Of a DNA stretch of 64,000 bases, positions 20,807 to 32,106 are shown piece after piece. A program made the translations under genes and the position numbers. The notes below the pieces were generated by a model. That model did not search any database and had not been told where the DNA came from. It saw only the letters and a list, made by a program, of their open reading frames with translations. The stretch's first letter is position 1, and the number at the start of each line of letters is the position of its first letter. Origin of the DNA: Oncomelania hupensis (lineage: Eukaryota; Mollusca; Gastropoda; Littorinimorpha; Pomatiopsidae); the NCBI GenBank assembly GCA_036898135.1, contig CM072527.1:31554727-31618726 (forward strand), written 5' to 3'.

Positions 20807-22414
20807 TGTGACAAGGCGTGCAATCACCCTCTGACGTAGGCTAGCCACAGTCATTCCACACACTCAGCCAACAACGATTTCCACTTAACCAGCCACCTCT
20901 AGCTCGCTCGCCCAGTCGCTTAAGCCCCGCCCCCCGGGGCATCGCCTTAAAGCCTGGCACAGAACCTGAATTAGTGTCAGACCCCAGCCTTCCTGCCTCG
21001 AAGTCACAACCTGTCCGAAGACACGTCCCCATCACCGAGTGACCTCTGAGCTTCGACAGTACCCGTGTACTTCCACCCGTCTTAAGTCAAGGTAAGAGAG
21101 GGAACTTACTCTTTGTCATATAGCAAACCCATCACCCGTCGTTCGCCCATCATGTTCATGCGTCCTGTCGATATGTATGTTCATGTTTATAGTTTTGCCT
21201 TGATGTGTTGCTGTGACTTGTATTTATCCCTTGCACATATTTTCTACCTTGTATATGACCCATGACATGTTTGGATTTATGCTTGTATGCTCCGTTAGCC
21301 CCATGTGTAAATACCCCATGCCATGCTGTCCCTCCACATAGATTAAAGTCCCCAGTACAGCCCAGGCCTACAATCCCTTTGCCCTGTACCCAGTCCATTT
21401 ACTTTCCACCATGCTCCCCATGTATAAATATTCGTCCCTGTTGCCAACCCCGTCCTAATGCGCCGAAGGTATCAACTACTAGCGGCTGCCAATAAACTCC
21501 ACTTTGGCCCAGTAAATCTAGTTGCACTGTTTGACTGTTGGTATGTGCACCGGCTCAACCCTCGACCGGTCAACCAATTTGAATTCTGAGATGGGCGACT
21601 GTACCACAGGCCCTGAATCCACACTATCCCTATCCCCCGCTGATACAGAGTCTGTATTACATTACAGACGGTTCCTGTACCGGGCGAATCACCCCGGCCT
21701 TGTATCATCTCCCAGTCGCTGACCCGCTGCAGGCCCCTGACATCCCAGGAGGTCAATGAGAAGCGTGACTCGGGACTTCGCCATTTTCTAGACGGCTAGC
21801 TACGAAAGCCGAGTTCTAGGCCTGTACCATCACAAGACTACCACTCGTGATCGATGCGTCACCGCGTGACCAACTGACCTGCATCATCGCACCCACGCCA
21901 CCGACCGTGGTAAACAAGCCACCCAGAGTATCCAGGACCAGTCGCCGCTCTGCAGTACCGAGCTAAGTGATTGGCCTACGAGAATCCCCACTCGCCAGAT
22001 TATCAGAGAGACCCCTGAAACCATACAGATACACTCTCGCCCTGTGATGAAATCAGTCTACAGTAGCTCTAGTACCCCCGATATTGAATACCCAGAATAT
22101 CACCGAACTACTCCGTACTGAAAGACGCTTTGCCAATGACTCACGTTAGAATAACTTGACCAGACTCCCCAATTCAAATTAATAAAAGTAGATAGTTAAG
22201 AATTGCATTTATTTTGACTGGCCTTTGAATTTGAATTTCTTAACTAGTAGAGTCTTCCCTCCATCTCGTCTGTTCCCTGTCTGTATCTCACTTAGTCAGT
22301 TGGCCTAGCATTAATCTCTTGAATGTCATCGCACCATTAACCTATCAAAGGAGGTAATACAGCGCTAGAGATTAAGAGCTTACCCCCATCCCCCCAACCC
22401 CTCTCTTCGTGACA
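20807..22414 (+). repeat. 3' LTR
   Basis: 1,608 bp, the same length as the 5' LTR. It is followed directly by the CAATC duplication. Confidence 0.97.
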
Positions 22415-22530
22415 CAATCCATGTGTTCATTTGCTTGCAGATAACTCAGATCGTGGGCTACCAATCCATGTGTTCATTTTGCTTGCAAATAGCTCAGATA
22501 GTGGGCTACCAATCCATGTGTTTATTTTGC
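22415..22530. repeat. ~46-bp tandem repeat, right part
   Basis: Two and a half more units of the repeat at 13,959-14,041 (GTGGGCTACCAATCCATGTG recurs). Together with the left part this shows that the pre-insertion locus was a tandem array of at least four units. Confidence 0.85.
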
Positions 22531-22954
22531 TTCGTTACAATAAAGCCTTATCACAACACCGCCCCAAAATTTACACTTTTGAAATTGCGTATTTTTCGCC
22601 AATGTGTGTGTGAATGTCTGGAAATACATTTGAATGGCTTGCCATCTTATTTCTTGATGGTATGTATAACACTTAATAGTGCTCATTTTGATCTGATAAC
22701 AGTGCCTTAAAAGCAACCAACCTACCCGTACACAAGTAGAGGCAGTAATAACGCGATGCAAAAACAACGGAACATGTTTATCTAGTATAGGATTACGTCC
22801 GCCATGTTTTATTCTCATCCTATAATTCTCCTTTCTATAAAAGCTTGTTACGTTGCTGGTCCTGACCCAATAACACATTAGAACATGTTTTACGGGTTGA
22901 TAACACAAAGCTCAATATTTTTCGTTCCCCTAGTTAAATAAAAAATGTTAATAT
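22531..22954. other. intergenic, nothing recognised
   Basis: AT-rich unique-looking sequence with short frames only. Confidence 0.5.
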
Positions 22955-23763
22955 AAAGATAGAAAATGCTTAACTACTTCATTACATACAGCTTGATATT
23001 ATGCTGATTCGCCCCCTCTTCTTCCCCTCTCACCCCCTCACCACTCCCAAAGAATGACAAGAATCGAAAATGCTTTACTGGTTCATAACACTCTGGATAT
23101 TTTTTCAGCCCAGAAACGATAATAGCAAATGTTTTACTACTTCATAACATTTGTGATCATTTTAGACTAGTCATTTGTGTTTTACTATATCTATCTGTTT
23201 ATCTGTTAATGTTGGGTATGCTTGTGTGAGTGTGTGTGGTTGTACATACATGTGTGCATCTGTTTATGTAGGTATGTGTGCGTGTGTGTAAGAGAGAGAG
23301 AAAGAGTGACAGAGAGAAAGAGAGAGAGAGATGTTAAATCTAAAACATTTTGCCATTGTCCAACACCAAATAATATTCCGATTGTTGTATCTATTACGTG
23401 TCAATTGGCGAAATAAATTCCTGTTATCCTGTTATACAGCTTGATATTTTGCTAATTCGTACTCCGCCCCCCCCCCACCCCCACCCCCCAATTTCTTCAC
23501 TTCCTACTCCCCAAGAAAAAAAATCAAAAATGCTTTACTGGTTCATAACATACAGCTGGATATTTTTCTGATTTGGCTGGCTCACACACACACACACACG
23601 CACACACATACCCACACACCCACGCAAACACACACATGCCACACACACACACACACATACCCCAAAATGTTTTACTAGTTCATAACATACAGCTTGCCAT
23701 ATTGCTGATTCGGCCCTCCAAAAACAATCGAAAATGTTTTACTGGCCCATAACATACCCGTTT
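22955..23763. repeat. degenerate satellite with embedded microsatellites
   Basis: A unit of the type AAAATGCTTTACTGGTTCAT followed by AACATACAGCTTGATATT.TGCTGATTCG recurs about six times at irregular spacing, separated by C-rich, CA and GA simple sequence. The last unit supplied the target site of the LINE at 23,764. Confidence 0.7.
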
Positions 23764-26700
23764 TTGCTCTGTGGGTTCGGGCAAATAGAATAGACCCAAC
23801 GTTTCCCGGCGTGTCGTAAGAGGCGACTAACAGGGGTGATGTTAGCACGGCATCACTGGGCGAAAGTCTTCTACACAGAAGTCACCGGCCAGGGCGGAGG
23901 AACCTCACGTTACTACAGGTTCAACGACCACGTGCTCAGGGCCAAGGCGAGCCACACTGTATTCGTGGATTTCGGCTGTGGCCAACACCCTGGAGAGGAT
24001 TGGGCCCTGCCAGGTCTTTTTTTGCCCAAGACACAACACATGATGAGGCTATCCACTAATTCCATGCCGGATCGGTCGTCGCCCGGCTACACAAGGACCG
24101 CGCCTTCCGTTGGCCACCAGGACGGAGGTGAAAAGTATGCTACTGATGGACAAATTAGCAAGATCCGCACGAGAAACAACATCGTCATAGGAACCTGGAA
24201 TGTCAGGACCCTAACTGCGGAAGGAAAATTAGAAGAACTGGCCCACGAGCTGGACCACTATCGATGGAACGTTCTAGGTATCAGCGAACTGCGCTGGAAA
24301 GGCCTAGGTGAAACAACGACTGACAAAGGCCACAAGCTCTATTTCAGCGGTAGAGATGACAGGCACGAACACGGCGTTGGATTCTTGGTCCACAAGAACA
24401 TTCTAGCCACTGTCATGGGTTGCCGCCCAGTCTCCAGTAGACTCATTACCATCCGTCTGAGAGCAACCCCTTTCAACATTACCATCATCCAGGCCTATGC
24501 CCCAACATCAGACTATGAAGACAGCGAAGTGGAGGATTTTTATGAAAATATACAGGCGGTCCTTGACCAAATGCCGAAGAAGGACATAGTCATAGTGCAA
24601 GGCGACTGGAATGCCAAGGTTGGCCAAGATGCGCACCACAACTGGGGAGACACATGCGGACCCCACTGCAACAACGAGACAAATGACAGGGGTCTGAGGC
24701 TATTGGAGTTTGCCAGATACAACAATCTGGTACTGGCAAACACGCTTGGTCTCCACAAAAAATCCAGACGATGGACATGGCACAGTCCCGGCGGGGAACA
24801 TCACAACCAGATCGACTACATCATGGTCAAGAAACGCTTCAGATCAAGCATCAACATTGGCAGGACACGCACTTTTCCAGGAGCAGACATTGGAAGTGAC
24901 CACGATCTCGTGATGATGTCTTTCCGGCTCCATTTGAAGAGAGTAAATACAGCAAAGTGCACTAGGCTGAAGTTCGACCTGGACAAACTGCAAGACCCGG
25001 AGGTGGCAAAAATATTTCAGGCCACAATTGGAGGGAAATTTGCACCACTGCTTATTTTGGGGGCAGGCGAAGTAGATGTCAACACCATGACCAATACCTT
25101 CAACTCAGCTGTAACAGATGCCGCCACTGAGATCCTTGGCAAGCACCGACCAAAGAAGAAGCCGTGGATCACACCTGAACTTTTGGATCTGTGTGATAAA
25201 CGAAGAGAGTTAAAAAAGAAAAAGAACACCTCACAGGGAGCTGATGTCTACCGAAAAATCAACAATGACATCCGAAAAGGCATGCGCACAGCAAAGGAGA
25301 ACTGGATAGAAGATCAATGCCAGGAAATAGAGAACAATCTGAACAAGAACAACAGCAAGAAGGCCTACCAGACGGTGAAGCGGCTGACAAGTGTTAAACA
25401 GCCCAAAGTCTCCACTATCCAAAGCAAGTCTGGCATTTGCCTTACAGAAGAACAAGAAGTCTTGGACAGATGGACAGAGTACTGCTCTGACCTTTACAAC
25501 CATACACCAAATGGAGACCCATCAGTTCTAGCATGTCCCGAGAGCAGAGAAGAAGAAGAAATCCTCCCAATTCTCCGGGAAGAAGTTGAGGCAGCAGTGC
25601 AATCGCTGAAGAAAGGGAAGTCAGCGGGAGTGGACAACATACCAGCGGAACTGCTACAAGCAGGAGGAGAAGCGATGACTGATGCTCTCACCATTATCTG
25701 TAACAAGATCTGGCAGAGTGGGGAATGGCCTACACCATGGACCCAGTCGCTTGTCATCACTCTTCCCAAAAAAGGTAACCTTCAGGAGTGTGAAAATTAC
25801 CGCACCATCAGCCTCATCAGCCATCCCAGCAAGGTCCTCCTGAAAATAATACTCAACAGGTTGAAACCACAAGCTGAACAAATCATAGCTGAAGAACAAG
25901 CAGGATTCATGGCAGGGCGAAGTACCACTGAACAGATTTTCAACCTCAGAATAATCTGTGAGAAATACCTACAGCACCAACAACATCTATATCATGTGTT
26001 CATAGACTTCAAGAAGGCATTTGACCGAGTCTGGCATGCAGCTCTATGGGCAACCATGAAAGTTTACAACATCAGCCCTAAAATTATAGAAGTCATCAAA
26101 AGCCTGTATGACAAGGCTACCAGTGCAGTCCTCCATAACAGCGTCATCGGGAACTGGTTCAGAACAACAATCGGTGTGCGTCAAGGATGCCTACTCTCTC
26201 CAACACTCTTCAACATCTTCCTAGAGCGCATCATGTCAGATGCTCTTGCAGATCACGAAGGCACAGTCAGCATAGGGGGCAGAGCAATCTCCAATCTTCG
26301 TTTTGCGGATGATATTGATGGATTGGCTGGAGAGGAACAAGAACTTGAACAGCTTGTACAGAGGCTTGACACCACCTCCAGAGCTTATGGAATGGAAATA
26401 AGTGCAGAGAAGACCAAAATGATGACCAACAACACCAATGGCATCAACACGGACATCAAAGTACAAGGCCAATCCCTCAACACAGTGCACAGCTTCAAAT
26501 ATTTAGGAGCCATTGTGTCAGACAATGGGTCTCGACAGGAAGTCCTCTCCAGGATTGCACAAACAACTGCTGCCCTGACAAGGTTGAAGCCCATTTGGAA
26601 AGACAGAACCATCAGTCTACATTCCAAAGTAAGACTGCTGCGCTCTCTGGTCATCTCCATCTTCCTATATGCTTGCGAAGCATGGACCCTCACAGCAGAT

Positions 26701-27105
26701 CTCCAACGAAGAATACAAAGCATGGAGATGAGGTGCTACAGAAGACTTCTGTGCATTTCCTATACCCAACACATCACCAACATTGAAGTCCGACAGACCA
26801 TCACACAAGCCATTGGACAACACGATGACCTGCTCACAGTGGTGAAGAAACGGAAACTCCGATGGTATGGCCACGTCACCAGATCATCAGGCCTTGCAAA
26901 GACCATTCTGCAAGGCACAGTGCAAGGAGGTAGAAGAAGGGGGAGACCGAAAAAGAGGTGGGAGGACAACATTCGAGAATGGACTGGTTTGACACTGAGC
27001 GAAGCCATGAGGGCTGCTGAGGACAGAGAAAGATGGAGTATGCTGGTTAAGCGATCATCTGTGGTGCCCCTACGACCTTCGGGTTATGGGACAGGATAGG
27101 ATAGG
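23764..27105 (+). mobile_element. full-length RTE-like non-LTR retrotransposon, copy 2
   Basis: 3,342 bp flanked by the 13-bp target duplication AACATACCCGTTT at 23,751-23,763 and 27,106-27,118. It has a ~75-bp 5' leader, one long frame and a (GGATA)n tail with essentially no 3' UTR. APE endonuclease plus RT in one frame and a short tandem-unit tail fit the RTE clade; the clade call is by motif only. At least six partial relatives lie in this window. Confidence 0.95.
23839..27099 (+). CDS. LINE endonuclease-reverse transcriptase, intact copy
   Basis: The frame starts at ATG 23,839 (the preceding in-frame GTG is not used as a start) and encodes 1,086 residues. The first ~117 residues are of unknown function and are missing from copy 1. 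An APE-type endonuclease follows, with N121 in GTWNVRTL, E150 in SELRWKG and D354-H355 in SDHDLV. The RT has D723 in FIDFKKAFDRV, GVRQGCLLSPTLF, and D824-D825 in FADDI. The C-terminal tail is basic (RRRGRPKKRWEDNIREW), as in RTE proteins. The stop TAG is formed by the first GGATAG unit of the tail. The protein would nick target DNA and prime cDNA synthesis from the nick. All expected catalytic residues are present and no disruption is seen, so the copy may be active. Confidence 0.95.
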   Translation: MLARHHWAKVFYTEVTGQGGGTSRYYRFNDHVLRAKASHTVFVDFGCGQHPGEDWALPGLFLPKTQHMMRLSTNSMPDRSSPGYTRTAPSVGHQDGGEKYATDGQISKIRTRNNIVIGTWNVRTLTAEGKLEELAHELDHYRWNVLGISELRWKGLGETTTDKGHKLYFSGRDDRHEHGVGFLVHKNILATVMGCRPVSSRLITIRLRATPFNITIIQAYAPTSDYEDSEVEDFYENIQAVLDQMPKKDIVIVQGDWNAKVGQDAHHNWGDTCGPHCNNETNDRGLRLLEFARYNNLVLANTLGLHKKSRRWTWHSPGGEHHNQIDYIMVKKRFRSSINIGRTRTFPGADIGSDHDLVMMSFRLHLKRVNTAKCTRLKFDLDKLQDPEVAKIFQATIGGKFAPLLILGAGEVDVNTMTNTFNSAVTDAATEILGKHRPKKKPWITPELLDLCDKRRELKKKKNTSQGADVYRKINNDIRKGMRTAKENWIEDQCQEIENNLNKNNSKKAYQTVKRLTSVKQPKVSTIQSKSGICLTEEQEVLDRWTEYCSDLYNHTPNGDPSVLACPESREEEEILPILREEVEAAVQSLKKGKSAGVDNIPAELLQAGGEAMTDALTIICNKIWQSGEWPTPWTQSLVITLPKKGNLQECENYRTISLISHPSKVLLKIILNRLKPQAEQIIAEEQAGFMAGRSTTEQIFNLRIICEKYLQHQQHLYHVFIDFKKAFDRVWHAALWATMKVYNISPKIIEVIKSLYDKATSAVLHNSVIGNWFRTTIGVRQGCLLSPTLFNIFLERIMSDALADHEGTVSIGGRAISNLRFADDIDGLAGEEQELEQLVQRLDTTSRAYGMEISAEKTKMMTNNTNGINTDIKVQGQSLNTVHSFKYLGAIVSDNGSRQEVLSRIAQTTAALTRLKPIWKDRTISLHSKVRLLRSLVISIFLYACEAWTLTADLQRRIQSMEMRCYRRLLCISYTQHITNIEVRQTITQAIGQHDDLLTVVKKRKLRWYGHVTRSSGLAKTILQGTVQGGRRRGRPKKRWEDNIREWTGLTLSEAMRAAEDRERWSMLVKRSSVVPLRPSGYGTG

Positions 27106-27118
27106 AACATACCCGTTT

Positions 27119-27703
27119 CCATTTCTTCACCCCTCCTCCTCCCCCCCCACCTCCATGCCATCCTTCCCCCTCTTCCCACCGTCTAAATTACATCGAATGG
27201 CTTGACATAGGGCTGGAACCGTGCAGAACACACATTATAACAACGAAAGCTGCAGTGGGAGTTCATAACGATACCATATTTGTATTTTCCTCTCGTAATT
27301 GTATAACACTGACTATGTTGCCGGTCCTGTCCCACAAAATAGACAAAGAGACGAGAAAACTAAAGTTACAGCCATACTCATAACCAGGCCATGTTTTCAT
27401 TTCTCTTCATATCAATCTTCATTAGCAATCGGTTGATATTCATAAGCTGGGTTCGGCCACTTCCAACCAAACACACCAGGTAAATCAGCAAAATAGGTTT
27501 CCCCAGAGTGTGAGAGTACCGTCTTTTTATTCGTTAATGATACAATCGTATCAGCTTAACCAGCCCAAGCAAACACAAAACTAAAACAATGAAATATAAT
27601 ATTATTAGATCCTCATTTTCTAATAACGCTACGTCTTTCCCTATTATATTGTTATGACGTGTGGTGGAATACTCCAATAAAACCAACAGCAAGTGCTTCA
27701 CCA

Positions 27704-27705
<2 letters not shown>
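27119..27705. other. intergenic, nothing recognised
   Basis: AT-rich unique-looking sequence after the LINE. No frame or repeat boundary can be supported. Confidence 0.5.

Positions 27706-27782
<77 letters not shown>
27706..27782. repeat. (TAA)n microsatellite at SINE tail
   Basis: A pure TAA array directly abuts the 3' end of the family 3 SINE. Confidence 0.95.
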
Positions 27783-27783
<1 letters not shown>

Positions 27784-28755
27784 AGGATGCTGTCACGCGC
27801 CTTTTCTTCAATCAAACTCAAAGCGCGGCGACCTGAAGAAATCGCTATGACAGAATTCGGAATAAAAATTATTTGTTACTTTTAAAAAATTAGATTGACT
27901 GCGTCCAATACCATTACTCGTTGACACCACCTCCAGAGTCAACTCCAGAGCCTATGGAATGGAAATAAGTGCAGAGAATACCAACAACCCCAATGGCATC
28001 AACACGGACATCAAAGTCCAAGGCCATTCCCTCAACACAGCTTCAAATATTTAGGAGCCATTGTATCAGACAATGGTTCCCGACAGAACGTCCTCTCCAA
28101 GATCGGACAAACAACTGCGTCCCTGGCAAAGTTGGAGCCCATTAGGAAAGACAGGACCATCAGTCTACATTCCAAGGTAAGGCTGCTGCGCTCCCTTGTC
28201 ATCTCCATCTTCCTATACGCTTGCGAAACATGGACCCTCACAGCAGATCTACAATGAAGAATACAAAGCATGGAGATGAGGTGCTACAGAAGACTTCTGG
28301 GCATTTCCTATACCCAGCATATCAACAACGACAAAGTCCGACAGACTATCACACAAGCCATTGCACAACACAATGACCTGCTCACAGTGGTGAAAAAAAC
28401 GGATACTCCGGAGGTATGGCCACGTCACCAGATCATCAGGTCTTGCAAAGACCATCCTGCAAGGCACAGTGCAAGGAGGTAGAAGAAGAGGGAGACCGAG
28501 AAAGAGGTGGGAGGACAACATTCGAGAATGGACTGGCTTGACACTGAGTGAAGCCATGAAGGTTGCTGAGGACAGAGAAAGATGGAGTACGCTGGTTAAA
28601 CAATCATCTGTGGTGCACCAACGACCTCCGAGTTACGGGATAGGATAGGATAGGATAGGATAGAATACCATTACTGAAGGGAGGGGGGAAAGGGAGTACC
28701 ATGAGAAAACTGTCGGTGTCCTAAAAAAGTCTCCTACCTCGGTCACGTTGCTCCT
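27783..28755 (-). mobile_element. SINE family 3, copy a, split by a LINE fragment
   Basis: The left part (GGATGCTGTCACGCGCCTTTTC ... ACTGCGTCCAATACC) and the right part (GAAGGGAGGGGGGAAAGGGA ... CCTACCTCGGTCACG) match the uninterrupted order in copies at 38,350-38,580 and 40,452-40,832. The LINE fragment 27,919-28,663 with its target duplication separates them. Copy c keeps the tRNA-like head. Confidence 0.75.
27919..28663 (+). mobile_element. RTE-like LINE 3' fragment
   Basis: 5' truncated, starting in the RT C-terminal region. It is flanked by the 12-bp duplication AATACCATTACT at 27,907-27,918 and 28,664-28,675. Relative to the intact copy it has small deletions near 27,990 and 28,040, a stop in LQ*RIQS (CAATGAAGA at 28,251) and an extra base at GAAAAAAACGG, so it is non-coding. 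The tail is (GGATA)n. Confidence 0.95.
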
Positions 28756-31440
28756 TTTGCTGCCTGATATTAGTTTGCAATGAGGGCAGTTTAATCTTTA
28801 TCTTTTCACCCACCTACGGCCCACCCCACCACCTCTCCTCTTGACCTTTACCTGCCTTCACAACCACTCCACTTCAGCAGCACCCACATCCTAATTTATT
28901 TATTGATTGATTCATTGATTTTCAATACATGTATTAATATCGAATTTATAAATTGCAGCATCTATTGTTGTTGTCGTTGTTCCTGTAGTTGGTTCTGTTG
29001 TTGTTTTTCTGGTTCCTGATGCTGCTGTTTTTAGGTGCAGCTATGTTTCGAAATGGCTGACATTTGCTATGAGGGCAATTGAATCTATCTTCTGTCTGCA
29101 ACCGACTTCCAAAACGACTTCGCCCTTTCCCATCCTCCTTCCCAATCCCAACAGATTCTACACACTAACATGTAAACACGTAGTGCATACACTGATAACA
29201 CTATCCTATAGCCTAGGTCAATATAATTATAGTGTTGCTTTGTGGTATGTGTAAATAACAAGGACACAGTTTCCAGGTTCACATCAATGCTATAGTTCTG
29301 CCATTAATACAAATTGTATGTCGGTGGGCTAATTCGCCTGCCATTTACAATAACGTACACTAAGGCCAATCTTAACTCACAATAGTTCCGATCAATCTCA
29401 GTCTGCACAAACACGCGCGCATGCTCGCACGCACACACACATTAGCGCTCAGAGTTCGAACGTACGCAAATACACACACACACACACACACCCACACACA
29501 CACACACGCACACACACACACACATACACAAACGAGCGAGCTGCGTTCGAAAGCTATCATGCATGAATGCCAGTAATTCTTAAAATTAATAATTCATATT
29601 CCTCTTCCCGCAATGTGACTATAAATGCGCCAAAACCAACACGCTCACGCCGCTGGTGGCTTAAAACAAAAACAAGAATGACAACAACAACATTAGCAAT
29701 AATACTTTCTCCCAGTACCATCATTTAAGGTTGTGAAAGTTGAAATATTGGACTAAATTTCACCCTCATTCGCCGTATCCCTCTCTCTCCTTCTCTGGCA
29801 CTCTGCTATCGTTTCTTGTGACCATGGCAACTAACAGATCCAACAACAACAACGATAGCAGCAGCGAGAACACCACAGCATTACATCTTCTTTATCAAGA
29901 CCGTTTCAAATAAAGTAACATTTTATTATATTCTCTCTCTCTTTCTCCCCACCTCCTCCCCCTTCCCCCATCCACTTTTCTCCAGCTCTTGTCTAGCACT
30001 TTCCGTGGCCATGGCATCTAACAGTTCCCACAAAACACGACAACTCCATACGTAACGATCAAAGATCAGAAAATCTACCATCTTACAGCTGGGGAAGAAT
30101 TAAGTTCAGGGTCTTCTACATGCCGTATAGCTGAAGCCAGCCAAAGCTTTCTCACTCGGCATCGTCGCGCGTCTAGCCTCAACCACGCTGAATGGGTCTT
30201 AAACTCTTCTATTCGTACTAACTGCTGGTTTTCTATTGCTGGTAAAAATGCAAATAAAAGCTCACTAACTCAAACTGCTGAGTACAGAATACAAAGGCAG
30301 AATTTATTCAGCCGAATGACAACAAACATTGCTTATGGAAATTGCCCCGATGGTCTGGTATTAACTGTATAATTAGCGCATGGGCTTAGTTCCAGAGATG
30401 TAATGCGTAGGCAAGAATTCGCAGGTGGTTCATTATCAAACGTCAAGCGCAATAATCCCAAGCTGTAAATTAGACACAAAGACTCTGAGCTGCGATCCTG
30501 TCTTTTTCACATTCTTTTGGCCTCAAGATGAGCGCTGCATTACAAGTGGACTTTGGTTTGGAGTGGGGTGGGGAGGACAGTACAGGCGCACGCAGTACAG
30601 ATGCAAAACAGTAACGGTCTAAACCAGAGCCCAGGTGCACCACGTGTGAGGTGCCTGACAATGTAACAAAATATTAGGTTGGCAAATGTTACCATACAAA
30701 ACCACAGGCGCGCGACATCAACGGCCTATGTTCCAGCAAATGCGCAAACGACTGATGATGTTTGCTGTGAACGTTGCGCGGTTTAGTTTTTCATAGTCCA
30801 CGATATTGCAGGTGCACGCACTACGCGCTTGCGCACGACATTTACGTGCGAAGCTTCAGTACATGCGCGCGCTCCAACAACAGGCGCACTATGTATGATG
30901 TTGGAATGAATTATGTAAGAGTTTGACATAACGCCGAACTATTCCGTCACAAACACTGTGTCATAAAGTGCCTGATCAAAGGGTCTGGTAAAAACCAAAG
31001 CTACGTGGCTATCTATGAAGTGTTGTCGGCCAACAAAGTAAGAGCTAGCAATCCAATGCATAGCTGCGCGCATGCACTGGCACGCACAATGATGCACACA
31101 TGGTCGTGCCCACATACCCACACACGCACTCAAACTATGCCTCACTCTCACCTTCTCCCAACTCCCCCTTATCCTTTCTTCTTCTTTCCATCCTATTCCT
31201 TTTTTTTTAAATTTATTTATTAAAAACAGTCAAAAGCCAAAACCAGAAGGTACTAACGTACACTGAAAGATGATAATTAATCTACTAGCAAGATAAACAC
31301 ATACACTCAATCAGAGGAAACAATATATAAAAAATTGTGAGTGCACATGGGTGGTTTGATGATTTGTGCGCGCAAGCTCGTGACCCTGCCTCTGTGCAAC
31401 TTATTGCGTTGTTGCAATGAAAACACTAAGCGATAGCACA
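28756..31440. other. intergenic with scattered simple repeats
   Basis: It holds a CA array (29,470-29,526) and a weak ~150-bp duplication (about 29,775-29,870 and 29,935-30,040, both with CTCTCTC..., GTGRCCATGGCAWCTAACAG). The part from 30,700 to 30,900 is rich in GCGC and TGCGCA. I see no gene. Confidence 0.5.
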
Positions 31441-31552
31441 GTAAACTCTGTCAAGCTGGCCCCGAGTTCCCTAGGCAGAGCGCTACGTAACGCTACGTAA
31501 CTATTTTGGCGCTCTGTAGCAGTCTCGAAAGGTTGTTTGCGAAGAGAAAAAG

Positions 31553-31624
31553 ATGGCGGCAAGAGTGTTGAGCTTTCGATCTGCGAATGGCGATGTGCTC
31601 AAAGGTGAAATAGCTCACAGTCTG
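31553..31624 (+). CDS. possible first coding exon, product unknown
   Basis: An ATG in the context AAGATGGCGGC opens 24 codons (MAARVLSFRSANGDVL...) that end exactly at CTG|GTAAGA, a fair splice donor. AAGATGGCGGC is common at housekeeping gene starts and the upstream 100 bp contain a duplicated CGCTACGTAA. No convincing second exon was found: the acceptor-like TTTTGCAG at 31,780 leads to a stop after seven codons. It could be a chance frame. I do not recognise the peptide. Confidence 0.3.
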
Positions 31625-31803
31625 GTAAGATCTGTGTACTTGTTATTTGATGGAATAATTATTTTTATGTGCAATCAGTTTGAATGAGTATTTATATTTG
31701 ATAGTATTGTTGTGGCGCCAAGGCGATTGACAGTAACTTTCGCTTTCAGCCAATTTCACTATGATTGGTTGTTTTGCAGTCAACATGTTCTGCGCCATTG
31801 TAA

Positions 31804-32106
31804 AAGCCCTTGCTTATGGCAAAAGGTTGCCCAGAAGCAAAAATAGTTCGTGCGGAGCAATCGCAAACGTTTTGTGGCCATTTTTTTTCTAGACAACTCG
31901 GGGCTGGACTAAATGATAGTGCAATAAAAACCACACATGTCTACAGCTTGCCAAAGTGCGTAAAAAAAACCGAACCGGCTGTCGCCAAACCCAAAATACA
32001 GATGACATCAGCCAGGGGACGCAAAGTCCTAGACTTATGTGGCGGAATGGAAGGCGACTGGTTCAAGCTTGGGAAAAAGGTTGTCTACCTTCCATTAGTT
32101 GGTTAG
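31804..32106 (+). CDS. unsupported open frame, product unknown
   Basis: An open stretch after an upstream in-frame TAA encodes about 100 residues, including SARGRKVLDLCGGMEGDWFK, and ends at TAG. Composition is not low complexity, but there is no family match I recognise, no good start codon context, and no clear acceptor. Listed only because it follows the candidate first exon at 31,553. Confidence 0.15.
   Translation, partial: KPLLMAKGCPEAKIVRAEQSQTFCGHFFSRQLGAGLNDSAIKTTHVYSLPKCVKKTEPAVAKPKIQMTSARGRKVLDLCGGMEGDWFKLGKKVVYLPLVG

Larger units (their letters stand above)
14042..22414 (+). mobile_element. intact Gmr1-like Ty3/gypsy LTR retrotransposon
   Basis: The element is 8,373 bp, with LTRs of exactly 1,608 bp at each end and the 5-bp target duplication CAATC at 14,037-14,041 and 22,415-22,419. 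One uninterrupted gag-pol frame (16,062-20,615) encodes capsid, CCHC knuckle, protease, integrase, RT and RNase H in that order. Integrase before RT is the opposite of ordinary Ty3/gypsy and matches the Gmr1-like group. Reading the two LTRs side by side, I found three substitutions, so the insertion is recent. GC content is clearly higher than in the flanks. Confidence 0.97.

Noticed and set aside
13959..22530. CRISPR array from the 46-bp repeats
   Set aside because: Units are contiguous without spacers, the genome is eukaryotic, and the array is simply split by a retrotransposon.
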